From: a virus
IMG/VR virus record: IMGVR_UViG_3300003937_000007
Span: 1-38,971 of that record
DNA: 38,971 bases
Direction: 5' to 3' (one strand)
Part shown: positions 5,863-13,465 of the stretch, piece by piece
How the letters are laid out: each line of letters starts with the position of its first letter
Numbering within the stretch: position 1 is the first letter of the stretch
The notes under the pieces: generated by a model
What the model was told of the DNA's origin: nothing
What the model saw: the letters and a program-made list of their open reading frames with translations, nothing else
Database searches by the model: none
Translations under genes and position numbers: made by a program

Positions 5863-6079
5863 ATGGAATTCACTTAATACTATTGTAATGGGATATACTA
5901 CAGCAGCTATAGTTTTAGGAGCTGTTAGTATAGTATTGTTATTTGTTCCATTTTGGTTATTATGGAATTGGTTGATGCCTTTATTTGGTTTACCAGAAAT
6001 AACACTTTTACAGAGTGTTGGATTATATTTATTGTTAAGAATTATTCTATTTCAACCTACTTATACTAACAAACAATAG
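5852..6079 (+). CDS. Two-span membrane protein (75 aa)
   Basis: I choose ATG 5852 because AGGAG at 5841-5845 then has a six-base spacing; the in-frame TTG at 5846 is too close. Two hydrophobic segments, about residues 13-40 (GYTTAAIVLGAVSIVLLFVP) and 49-67 (EITLLQSVGLYLLLRIILF), predict a hairpin membrane protein. It overlaps the end of the barrel-like gene by 11 bases. The size and topology would allow a holin-like or membrane-stabilising role, but nothing specific supports it. Confidence 0.6.
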   Translation: MNYKWNSLNTIVMGYTTAAIVLGAVSIVLLFVPFWLLWNWLMPLFGLPEITLLQSVGLYLLLRIILFQPTYTNKQ

Positions 6080-6089
6080 GGAAAACTTT

Positions 6090-6257
6090 ATGAGTATTAG
6101 TATGGTGGAGCTTAAAGAAAAATTAGAAAAAGCGTATAACGATGAAAATTGGAGTATCATAGAAGAGTTGTTAGAAACATTATCATATGAGATTGAAAAT
6201 GGTGAAGGTTTATTTGAACAATATAAAGATGATGAAGAAGAAGATTTATGGGGCTGA
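6090..6257 (+). CDS. Hypothetical acidic protein (55 aa)
   Basis: Fifty-five codons from ATG 6090, ten bases after the previous stop and without a strong Shine-Dalgarno sequence. Predicted two-helix acidic protein (VELKEKLEKAYNDENWSIIE, ending DDEEEDLWG). Its last eight bases, including the TGA, are the first eight bases of the tmRNA gene, so the WG-stop end is formed by the tmRNA acceptor strand. No family recognised. The alternative ORF at 6187-6408 in another frame runs through the tmRNA and is rejected. Confidence 0.5.
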   Translation: MSISMVELKEKLEKAYNDENWSIIEELLETLSYEIENGEGLFEQYKDDEEEDLWG

Positions 6258-6656
6258 ACGGTATCGACTGGTATTGTTTGGTATTGAAGTGCAGCAGAGA
6301 TTGAGTATGTCTCGTATAAAAAGACTCAACAATCCAAATTGGCGAATTTTCGCTAAACGGGTTGGTAATAGATTGGCATTTATTCGAAATGGATATGCCA
6401 GTTGCTGAACCAGCAATGGCTCAAAACCACCAACCAACTTACGCTTACGCATAAGTTATTGAGTTGTCTAACACTCGATTATAAAAAAAGTTAGACGAAC
6501 AACTCGCGTGGTAGAGTATAAAAGTCATCTGTTGACAATCAGAACAAATGTCCGAATGGTTTGTTAGTATCCTATCGTGATTGGAAACTAAACTAAGCTG
6601 TAAATGACTTCGTATTGAAGATAGACAGGACGGGAGTTCGATTCTCCCCAGCTCCA
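6250..6656 (+). ncRNA. ssrA: Transfer-messenger RNA (tmRNA, ssrA)
   Basis: The 5' end GGGGCTGAACGGTATCGAC is the classic tmRNA start. GGGGCTG (6250-6256) pairs with CAGCTCC (6649-6655), discriminator A 6656; CCA is not encoded. The T arm is GGGAG-TTCGATT-CTCCC. In the middle an open tag frame ends in TAA at 6452-6454. At about 407 nt it is somewhat longer than the usual 350-400. tmRNA rescues stalled ribosomes by acting as tRNA-Ala and then as message for a degradation tag. The gene is uninterrupted (one-piece) and sits in the same transcript as the genes on either side: its 5' end overlaps a small CDS and its 3' end is six bases from the sufB start. Confidence 0.93.
6404..6454 (+). other. 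tmRNA tag-peptide reading frame
   Basis: The frame reads AEPAMAQNHQPTYAYA-stop; the resume codon is probably one of the GCT/GCA codons at 6404 or 6413, so the tag is about 13-16 residues. The end YAYA is a variant of the usual hydrophobic ALAA-type protease signal. Which codon resumes translation cannot be fixed by eye. Confidence 0.7.
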
Positions 6657-6661
6657 CAAGA

Positions 6662-8104
6662 ATGAAAGAAACAATAACAAGAAAATCGGAATTAGAATCT
6701 GGATATAAATACGGATTCACTACTGATATTGAATCTTATCAAATACCAAAAGGTATTGATGAGAAAACCGTACGCTTAATTTCATCTATTAAAAAAGAAC
6801 CTAAGTGGGTAACTGATTTTAGAATAAAAGGATATAGAAGTTGGATAAGACAAAAACATCCTGAATGGCATAATCTCGATATACCCGAAATAGATTTTCA
6901 AGATATAGTTTATTATTCAGCTCCAAAAGGAACTGATGATGTAAAGACACTTGATGATTTACCAAAAGAAATTTTAGATACCTATGAGAAGTTAGGTATT
7001 CCATTACAAGAAGTAAAACAATTAGAGGGTATTGCAGTAGAGGCTGTATTTGATTCAGTTTCAGTAGGACAAGCTGTAAATAAAGCTTTAGATAAGGTTG
7101 GAGTTATATTTTGTCCTATCTCTGAAGCAGTAAAAAAGTATCCTGATTTAGTAAAAAAATATATGGGTTCGATTGTACCAGCAAATGACAATTATTATGC
7201 TGCACTTAATACGGCAGCTTTTAGTGATGGTAGTTTTGTTTATATTCCAAAGGGTGTTAGATGTCCATTAGAGTTATCTACATACTTTAGATTGAATGAG
7301 GCCAATACAGGACAATTTGAGAGAACATTAATTATAGCAGATGAAGATAGTTATGTAAGTTATCTTGAGGGTTGTTCTGCACCAATGAGAAAGGATAGTC
7401 AATTACATAGTGCTATAGTTGAGATTATAGTATTAGATGGAGCAGAAGTAAAGTACTCTACAGTACAGAATTGGTGGCCAGGAGATGAGAAAACTGGTGA
7501 AGGTGGAGTATTTAATTTTGTAACTAAACGAGGTATATGTCATGAACGAGCAAAACTTAGTTGGACACAAGTAGAGACAGGTTCAAGTATTACTTGGAAA
7601 TATCCAAGTTGTATATTAAAGGGTGATGATAGTGTAGGAGAATTTTATTCTGTAGCAGTTACTAAAGGAAAACAACAAGCTGATACAGGAACAAAAATGA
7701 TTCATATTGGAAAGAGAACTAAATCCACAATAGTTAGTAAAGGGATTTCTGCAGGTAAAGGACAACAAACCTATAGAGGTGGAGTTAAAGTATTAAAAGG
7801 TGCTAAAAATGGTAGGAACTATACTCAATGTGATTCATTACTTATTGGTAGTGATTGTGGGGCACACACATTTCCATATATAGAAGTGAAGAACCCAACT
7901 TTTACTCAAGAACATGAGGCATCAACTTCAAAGGTAAGTGATGAACAATTGTTTTATTGTCAACAAAGAGCAATAAATACAGAAGATGCTATAAGTTTAA
8001 TTGTAGGTGGATTCTGTAATGATGTATTTAATAAACTACCGATGGAGTTTGCTGTTGAAGCAAACCAACTATTGGCTGTAAGTCTGGAGGGAACAGTAGG
8101 ATGA
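6662..8104 (+). CDS. sufB: Fe-S cluster assembly protein SufB
   Basis: Full-length SufB (480 aa; E. coli 495) with strong identity throughout, for example [65 protein letters not shown] and GAHTFPY. Residues used for cluster building in E. coli are kept: Cys238 (E. coli Cys254, in LEGCSAP), Cys390 (Cys405, in TQCDS), His418 and Glu419 (His433/Glu434, in QEHEAS). The SufBCD complex assembles Fe-S clusters on SufB. No SufC, SufD, SufS or SufE gene is in the window, so the product must work with host partners or replace host SufB. The Cys-rich segment after YYSAP in E. coli is absent here. Start ATG 6662 is six bases after the tmRNA and lacks a clear Shine-Dalgarno sequence. Confidence 0.97.
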   Translation: MKETITRKSELESGYKYGFTTDIESYQIPKGIDEKTVRLISSIKKEPKWVTDFRIKGYRSWIRQKHPEWHNLDIPEIDFQDIVYYSAPKGTDDVKTLDDLPKEILDTYEKLGIPLQEVKQLEGIAVEAVFDSVSVGQAVNKALDKVGVIFCPISEAVKKYPDLVKKYMGSIVPANDNYYAALNTAAFSDGSFVYIPKGVRCPLELSTYFRLNEANTGQFERTLIIADEDSYVSYLEGCSAPMRKDSQLHSAIVEIIVLDGAEVKYSTVQNWWPGDEKTGEGGVFNFVTKRGICHERAKLSWTQVETGSSITWKYPSCILKGDDSVGEFYSVAVTKGKQQADTGTKMIHIGKRTKSTIVSKGISAGKGQQTYRGGVKVLKGAKNGRNYTQCDSLLIGSDCGAHTFPYIEVKNPTFTQEHEASTSKVSDEQLFYCQQRAINTEDAISLIVGGFCNDVFNKLPMEFAVEANQLLAVSLEGTVG

Positions 8105-8280
8105 AAAAGAATTGGGTATATTATATGCAAGAAGGATTAAAGGCTATGTGGAAAAAGAAAGAAGTGCCAGATTATAGAAGAGAAAAGAATTTGGCTAAAT
8201 TATATAATCAAGAAAAAGTTTTTAAACCGATAGATTATAAAGAGTGTGGATGTTTACCAGATTGTGGGTGTAAAGAATGA
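8101..8280 (+). CDS. Small basic protein with Cys-rich tail (59 aa)
   Basis: ATG 8101 overlaps the sufB stop (ATGA), so it is likely translated right after SufB. The first 45 residues are basic and aromatic ([20 protein letters not shown]); the last ten contain four cysteines as CGCLPDCGC. This tail could bind a metal ion or an Fe-S cluster, which is attractive next to SufB but unproven. Its stop overlaps the next start (ATGA). No family recognised. Confidence 0.6.
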   Translation: MKKNWVYYMQEGLKAMWKKKEVPDYRREKNLAKLYNQEKVFKPIDYKECGCLPDCGCKE

Positions 8281-8369
8281 ATCAGAAGTTTGGAGATTTA
8301 TATGGTAAGTTTCTTATCGTATTTGGAATATGGGCATTTATAGCATTTATATTTGGAATAGGATATTAA
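8277..8369 (+). CDS. 30-aa membrane micropeptide
   Basis: Starts at ATG 8277 overlapping the previous stop (ATGA) and ends directly against the ATG of the next gene. Residues 11-28 are hydrophobic (KFLIVFGIWAFIAFIFGIG). One membrane span, no recognised family. Tight junctions on both sides support translation. Confidence 0.55.
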   Translation: MNQKFGDLYGKFLIVFGIWAFIAFIFGIGY

Positions 8370-8984
8370 ATGTCAAAAAAAATTGATTTTAACAATGTAA
8401 GGAGATATTTATCTATGAGTGAATATGATACTTCATATATCGAAAGTAATATTATGAAGAATTTAAAAATATATTTTGGAGTTGGAATAATAATGATATT
8501 ATTTTTCAACACCTTTGTATGGACAGAGCTGTTTGAAAATTATAAAGATTTCCATAAGCAAACGCTTGTGGAATTGAGAGATGAGAATAGTAAACTCAAG
8601 AACATAGTTCAAGAGTTTAAACTGGAGGGATTGAATGTTACTGTTACAATGTATCATCCAGTTTCGTATCAAACTGATTCTACACCGAACATTCTCGCGG
8701 ATGGAACGCGCATAAGGGTAAATAAAGCTAGTGAATACCGATACATAGCGGTGAGTAGAAATCTTTTGACACGATATGGTGGATGGTTAGATTACGGTGA
8801 TTTCATTTATCTCAAAGGAACATCTGGTAAAGATGGTATGTACCAAGTACGCGACACAATGAACGCAAGATTTGTAAATCGTATAGACATCTTGGAATCG
8901 CCAGGTACACCACCATATAAATACACCGATGCTCAAATTATGAAACACTCTATAGAGTTAGTTAGTGGAGATCGAGATAGTTAA
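8370..8984 (+). CDS. Membrane-anchored 3D-domain protein (204 aa)
   Basis: Residues 32-50 form a membrane span (KIYFGVGIIMILFFNTFVW), followed by a coiled-coil stalk (TLVELRDENSKLKNIVQEF) and then, from about residue 88, a 3D/double-psi-beta-barrel domain: VTVTMYHPVSYQTDSTPN, then ILADGTRI, YIAVSRNLL, GDFIYLKG and VRDTMNARFVNRIDIL. The 3D domain, named for its three aspartates, occurs in peptidoglycan-active proteins related to MltA and RlpA. With the N-in topology the domain would lie in the periplasm, which fits a role in cell-wall cleavage at lysis or entry. Enzyme activity is inferred only. ATG 8370 touches the previous stop; ATG 8415 would remove the extreme N terminus. Confidence 0.75.
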   Translation: MSKKIDFNNVRRYLSMSEYDTSYIESNIMKNLKIYFGVGIIMILFFNTFVWTELFENYKDFHKQTLVELRDENSKLKNIVQEFKLEGLNVTVTMYHPVSYQTDSTPNILADGTRIRVNKASEYRYIAVSRNLLTRYGGWLDYGDFIYLKGTSGKDGMYQVRDTMNARFVNRIDILESPGTPPYKYTDAQIMKHSIELVSGDRDS

Positions 8985-8992
8985 AACAAAGC

Positions 8993-9022
8993 TTGACTTT
9001 TATATAAAAAAAGTCGTATATT
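8993..9022 (+). promoter_or_regulatory. Sigma70-like promoter (GCTTGACT / TATATT)
   Basis: TTGACT at 8993-8998 and TATATT at 9017-9022, spacing 18, in the 65-base gap before the methyltransferase gene. Same GCTTGAC context as the promoters at 226 and 10602. A six-codon leader frame (ATG 9030 to TAA 9047-9049) lies directly before the TTG start. Confidence 0.65.
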
Positions 9023-9049
9023 TAAACAATGAAAAATACAGGTTATTAA

Positions 9050-10588
9050 TTGAAATCGTTTTATGAAAAATCAAATATAGCGGATAAGACCAATCCTATT
9101 AATATCACATATGATGAATTGCTACACAAAAGTGATTCAGAGATTGATACATGGATTGATGAACTTCGTGAATATGTTATAACTCAATGGGATCAAAATG
9201 GCCAACCTCCAGTCATAGGACAAAATGAGGACACCATTATTTCTAATTGGAAAAAACTTTTTGGTTACGATGTTAAATCATTCTATACAGAAGATTTAAA
9301 AGTAATTAAGAACTTCAATAAATTTGCTTCGGCAGTAAATCAATTCTTTCCAACAATGTTAAAGACAAAAATATCAAGTGGAGTTAGTAGTGAGGGAGCT
9401 ACATCCATTTATGATATGTTTAAAGAAGATGATTTACGAGATACTTTTAAGAAAGCAATGTTGAGAGCTTTGTATAAAGATTCAATGTATAGTTTTAGTA
9501 AAAGTATTTTAAAGGATGAAGTGGATAGAGATGTTGGTGAGTATTTAACTTATCTGAATAATAATGATAAGTTTGGAATCACCGTTATACGACAAGCCGA
9601 TAAAACTCCTGTAGATATAAATTCAAAGTATTTGTTATTAAAGGGTAGTGAAGTACAAATGTATTTAACGAGTGGAAACTTAACCGAACAGAATGTTCGC
9701 ACAATAAGTGGTGAGTTAGATAATAGTATTACATTAAAGAATGGTGAGTTACGATATTACCATTACTATATAAGAAAGTATAAAAGAAGTCATAAGTTAT
9801 TTCCAACGGCATTACAAGTGTTTAGATTATCATTAGGACAACCCGCGGTTAACTTTCCTGCATTAACTGCTAAATTCTTATATGAACATTTTACAGAACA
9901 TATTAAAGATGAGAAGATTACAGTATATGATTGTTCATCAGGATGGGGTGGAAGAATATTAGGTGCTATGAGTACCGATAGAGATTTACATTATGTCGGT
10001 ACTGATCCCAATCCAGATAACATTGGACGATATGAGAGAGTAGCTGAATACTACAATACTCATTGTTTCCAAAGTAATCCATTTTGGGGGAGAGACAAGC
10101 CAAACACTTACGAAGTTTTTCAAGATGGTAGTGAGGTTATATGTGATAATCCTAAGTTTGATAAATATAAAAATTCGTTAGACTTTGTTTTCACAAGTCC
10201 ACCTTATTTTAACCGAGAACAATACTCACAAGATGAGAACCAATCGTTCAAGAAATTTTCGGCGTACGAAGACTGGAGAGATAACTTTCTAAAACCTACT
10301 TTGACTACGGCGTATACTAATCTAAAAAACGATAGGTTTCTTTGTTGGAACATTGCGGACATCAAGATAGGTGAAGACAAATACATTCCATTAGAACAAG
10401 ATTCAATTGATATCGTAGAGAGTTTAGGTGGAGAGTATCAAGGAATATATAAGATGTTGATGACACGAATGGTAGGAATCGATACATCTAAAATAAAGAA
10501 TTCAGTACAAGTAAAGCATCATCCATTACAACGAGGTGGAGATGTTTATAAATTTGAACCAATATTAGTATTTTATAAAGGAAAATAA
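9050..10588 (+). CDS. DNA methyltransferase (TSPPYF type), 512 aa
   Basis: The C-terminal half is an amino-methyltransferase. Motif I, DCSSGWGGRILGA at residues 294-306, binds S-adenosylmethionine; VGTDPNP follows as the adjacent acidic strand; TSPPYF at 382-387 is catalytic motif IV of N6-adenine or N4-cytosine enzymes. The order I then IV is the gamma/alpha-like order. The N-terminal 290 residues are not recognised and may hold target recognition or a partner domain. The frame follows an in-frame TAA at 9047, and no ATG lies nearby, so TTG 9050 is the most likely start, with a weak ACAGG upstream. It has its own promoter (8993-9022). It could protect phage DNA from restriction or mark it. 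Confidence 0.88.
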   Translation: MKSFYEKSNIADKTNPINITYDELLHKSDSEIDTWIDELREYVITQWDQNGQPPVIGQNEDTIISNWKKLFGYDVKSFYTEDLKVIKNFNKFASAVNQFFPTMLKTKISSGVSSEGATSIYDMFKEDDLRDTFKKAMLRALYKDSMYSFSKSILKDEVDRDVGEYLTYLNNNDKFGITVIRQADKTPVDINSKYLLLKGSEVQMYLTSGNLTEQNVRTISGELDNSITLKNGELRYYHYYIRKYKRSHKLFPTALQVFRLSLGQPAVNFPALTAKFLYEHFTEHIKDEKITVYDCSSGWGGRILGAMSTDRDLHYVGTDPNPDNIGRYERVAEYYNTHCFQSNPFWGRDKPNTYEVFQDGSEVICDNPKFDKYKNSLDFVFTSPPYFNREQYSQDENQSFKKFSAYEDWRDNFLKPTLTTAYTNLKNDRFLCWNIADIKIGEDKYIPLEQDSIDIVESLGGEYQGIYKMLMTRMVGIDTSKIKNSVQVKHHPLQRGGDVYKFEPILVFYKGK

Positions 10589-10601
10589 AGTTAAATAATG
10601 C

Positions 10602-10631
10602 TTGACTTATATAGGGTTTTAGTGTTATATT
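10602..10631 (+). promoter_or_regulatory. Sigma70-like promoter (GCTTGACT / TATATT)
   Basis: TTGACT at 10602-10607 and TATATT at 10626-10631, spacing 18, in the 94-base gap before the 672-aa gene at 10683. Third copy of the GCTTGAC-type promoter. Confidence 0.65.
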
Positions 10632-10682
10632 AGTGGATAAGAAATGATAGTAAAATTAACAATTAAACGAGATAATTAAAAA

Positions 10683-12701
10683 ATGAGTTTAGACTTAAAT
10701 AGAATGAAAAAGCATGTTGATGAAGGTATGGAATATATTGAACAACATGGATTATTAGAATCACACTTAAAACAAGTTAGGATGTCCGCTATATTTGGTA
10801 ATAGTTGGGAGTGGAGAGCAGATTCAATTCAATCTAAAGTAAGAGGTACAACACAAGGTTCTAAAAAACACATTAAAGAATTAGATGATAAAATAGGTTT
10901 TGAAACTTTATTAGTTCCAGATATAGGTGAAAGACTTTTTGTAGATTTTAAAAGTATTATTTGCTCTATCTATGACACCATAGTCAAAATAAAAGATGGT
11001 TGGACAAGAACTACTAAAGTAATTTCTTTATTAATAGGAATGTTATTTTTTATTAAAGAAAATAAATCAAAGATTATAAAGTTATCAAGTGAAGATGAAT
11101 ATAATGAAATTGAGAATTTAATAGTAAATTTATTTTATTTAGAAAAGTTAAAGTCTAATGGTAGAATTTTTGGATTTAAATGTGATTCATCCAAGTACGA
11201 TGTAATTGATCAATTAGATAATGTATTTGTATCCATATTGGATGGCAATACAACTTATAGTGAATTTAAAGAACTGGGTAAGTATAAGAATCAAGTATTT
11301 TATTTTAAACAACAAGTTGTTGAGTATTATAATTGGATTAATAGAAATAAAAAATTAGTTTTAAATGATATGGTTATTACCAATGTAACTAATTTTGTTA
11401 CTAACATTATCGAAGTACATATCATAGTTTTACAAGAGTCATTAGAAACCGAAGATACATTAGGTGGACAAGATTATGTAGAGACAAATGATTATGCACA
11501 AGAATTTTTGGCTGATGGTAAATTGGAACTCTACTATATAAACCACATGAAAAAGAATCCTGTTTTAGATGATACAGAAATAAAAGATGTTTTTAATGGA
11601 TATGTTTCTGATTTAGAATTTCAACTGCAAACTGCTGAAATAGAAACAACATCCAATAAGTTTTATAGTTGGTTACAATATTCTAACTTATCAAATAAAG
11701 TTACAGATAAAAGAAATGAAAAAGATGCATTCACAAAACTTGTTTCAGATTTTACCATTGAGGTTAAGCGATGTGGTAATGTAAATCATAAAGATTTTAT
11801 TACAAGATTGGAAAACAACCTTGAAGAAAATTTGAATTATATGGACGACTTTGAAAACATAAAAGAGTTTAGGTTGAGTGAAGAGGGATTGCACGATGTA
11901 TTTATACCATTCATACTTAGGATAAAAAAATTAGGTAAATGGGATAACTACCTTGAAAGGTTATTCAGAATGTTTTCTTTATTAAATAAAGTTGTAGCAA
12001 GAGGTAATTTATGGAATAGTTTTAGTAAAAGACAAATAGACATTGTTAAAGATAAAGATTTTGATACTAATCCAGCTGAAGTACTTATTAAACATTTAAT
12101 AGAGGGTATTGATATGTCCAATGCATTAGTTCAGGCAACACACAAAGATGTGGTAAGTCCTGATGGAACACTAAAACATCAAACAATATTTGATGAATTT
12201 ATTAATGAATTATTAAAAGGACAAATATCAAAAGCAATTGAATTACTTGATACCGTTAATTTACGAAAGTCAAAACTACCATCTGAAAATGGTGAACATT
12301 GTAGTTCACAAAATCCAGTAAGTAATAAACCAATTAGGAATGTAAATTCATCTAACAATATTGGTTATTGTGATGAGAAGTTAAACAAGCAGCTAGGTAA
12401 TAAAACAATATCAGAAAAGAAAAAATTTATTGAAAATAATAATAGATTTGATGGTTATAGTTTAAAGTTTCTTCTGCCGTTTTATGGTTGGGATAAGGTT
12501 AAGACTCTTGGTTATGATAAGAAAAATCATTCTTTGATGAAGAAATATTTTAATAGTAATTTTAAACTAATCGATACTGATATAGAGTGGGATGATTATA
12601 TTGAAGAGTATAATCCAAATAAAAAAATGTATGGGGAATATTATAAAGAAGTATTCGCCACTAAGAACTTTATAAAACTTATGAAGACAGGATTAAAATG
12701 A
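10683..12701 (+). CDS. Large protein of unknown function (672 aa)
   Basis: I recognise no family. The chain is charged, AT-codon-rich and predicted mostly alpha-helical; one hydrophobic stretch near residues 110-122 (TTKVISLLIGMLFFI) may be a buried helix rather than a membrane span. A polar, Asn/Ser-rich linker near residues 535-570 (SSQNPVSNKPIRNVNSSNN) separates a C-terminal domain of about 100 aa with aromatic and Lys-rich motifs (FDGYSLKFLLPFYGWDKVKT). It has its own promoter and its stop overlaps the start of the PLP-enzyme gene (ATGA), so it heads a four-gene unit reaching the HD-domain gene. The low-complexity style could mark recent acquisition. Confidence 0.7.
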   Translation: MSLDLNRMKKHVDEGMEYIEQHGLLESHLKQVRMSAIFGNSWEWRADSIQSKVRGTTQGSKKHIKELDDKIGFETLLVPDIGERLFVDFKSIICSIYDTIVKIKDGWTRTTKVISLLIGMLFFIKENKSKIIKLSSEDEYNEIENLIVNLFYLEKLKSNGRIFGFKCDSSKYDVIDQLDNVFVSILDGNTTYSEFKELGKYKNQVFYFKQQVVEYYNWINRNKKLVLNDMVITNVTNFVTNIIEVHIIVLQESLETEDTLGGQDYVETNDYAQEFLADGKLELYYINHMKKNPVLDDTEIKDVFNGYVSDLEFQLQTAEIETTSNKFYSWLQYSNLSNKVTDKRNEKDAFTKLVSDFTIEVKRCGNVNHKDFITRLENNLEENLNYMDDFENIKEFRLSEEGLHDVFIPFILRIKKLGKWDNYLERLFRMFSLLNKVVARGNLWNSFSKRQIDIVKDKDFDTNPAEVLIKHLIEGIDMSNALVQATHKDVVSPDGTLKHQTIFDEFINELLKGQISKAIELLDTVNLRKSKLPSENGEHCSSQNPVSNKPIRNVNSSNNIGYCDEKLNKQLGNKTISEKKKFIENNNRFDGYSLKFLLPFYGWDKVKTLGYDKKNHSLMKKYFNSNFKLIDTDIEWDDYIEEYNPNKKMYGEYYKEVFATKNFIKLMKTGLK

Positions 12702-13465
12702 ATAAGTTTTTAGACTACGGATATGATGACATTGTATGTCCTATTGATTTGGATTTACCAATCGTAGAGGAACACGATGGAATTAGAGTTGTACGAGATG
12801 ACTTATTAGCTGGTGGAACTAAACGAAGAGCATTTACAATGTATGTTTCGTCAAGACCTGATGTGAAAGAGTTTGTTTACGCTTCACCGCGACAAGGTTA
12901 TGCTCAATTATCTTTAGCTTATGCATGTAGAGATATGGGTGTAAAGTGTACCGTTACCGTTCCTAAAGGAAAACGATATTGGTTAACTGATGAGGCAGAA
13001 AACTTAGGTTGTAAAATAATAGAAGTTCCGATGGGATATTTAACAAATATACAACATAAGGCCAGAGTTTATTGTGAAGAGAATGAATCACATTTAATTC
13101 CATTTGGGGGAGACCATCCTGTTATTGTTGAGGCGATGTGTAGAGCAGGAATGAGTTTAGATTCTATTAAACATTTTGAACATCCAAAGGAAGTTTGGAC
13201 AGTTATGAGTAGTGGAGTATTGAGTAGAGGATTACAGAAAGCATGGCCAAATGCTAAATTTTATGGTGTTCAAATAGGACACAACACAACAGAATTAGAA
13301 ATGGGAAGAGCGGAAACATTTCGTTCTAAATATAAATTTCAACAAGAGTGTAAAAAAGATGAGTTACCACCATTTCCAAGTTCATTAACTTACGATAGTA
13401 AGGCATGGACATTCATTAAAGAACACGCAACAGAAGGAGCCTTATTTTGGAATGTGGGAAAATAA
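12698..13465 (+). CDS. PLP-dependent enzyme, D-cysteine desulfhydrase/ACC deaminase-like
   Basis: Near residues 28-45 the motif VVRDDLLAGGTKRRAF matches the family's KRDD...GGNKxRKL, where the Lys forms the internal aldimine with pyridoxal phosphate (fold type II, tryptophan synthase beta superfamily). YASPRQGYAQLSLAYACRDM corresponds to the SNHxxxTA(A)xA segment, with Ser-Asn-His replaced, and VWTVMSSGVLSRGL resembles the glycine-rich phosphate loop. At 255 aa it is shorter than ACC deaminase or D-cysteine desulfhydrase (about 330). The substrate is not predictable: the altered SNH suggests a changed reaction. It lies between a large orphan gene and a glycosyltransferase-like gene, with overlaps at both ends. 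Confidence 0.75.
   Translation: MNKFLDYGYDDIVCPIDLDLPIVEEHDGIRVVRDDLLAGGTKRRAFTMYVSSRPDVKEFVYASPRQGYAQLSLAYACRDMGVKCTVTVPKGKRYWLTDEAENLGCKIIEVPMGYLTNIQHKARVYCEENESHLIPFGGDHPVIVEAMCRAGMSLDSIKHFEHPKEVWTVMSSGVLSRGLQKAWPNAKFYGVQIGHNTTELEMGRAETFRSKYKFQQECKKDELPPFPSSLTYDSKAWTFIKEHATEGALFWNVGK

Noticed and set aside
6187-6408. 73-aa + strand ORF crossing the tmRNA 5' half
   Set aside because: It lies in a frame that ignores the real acidic CDS (6090-6257) and runs through structural tmRNA sequence; composition is not protein-like.
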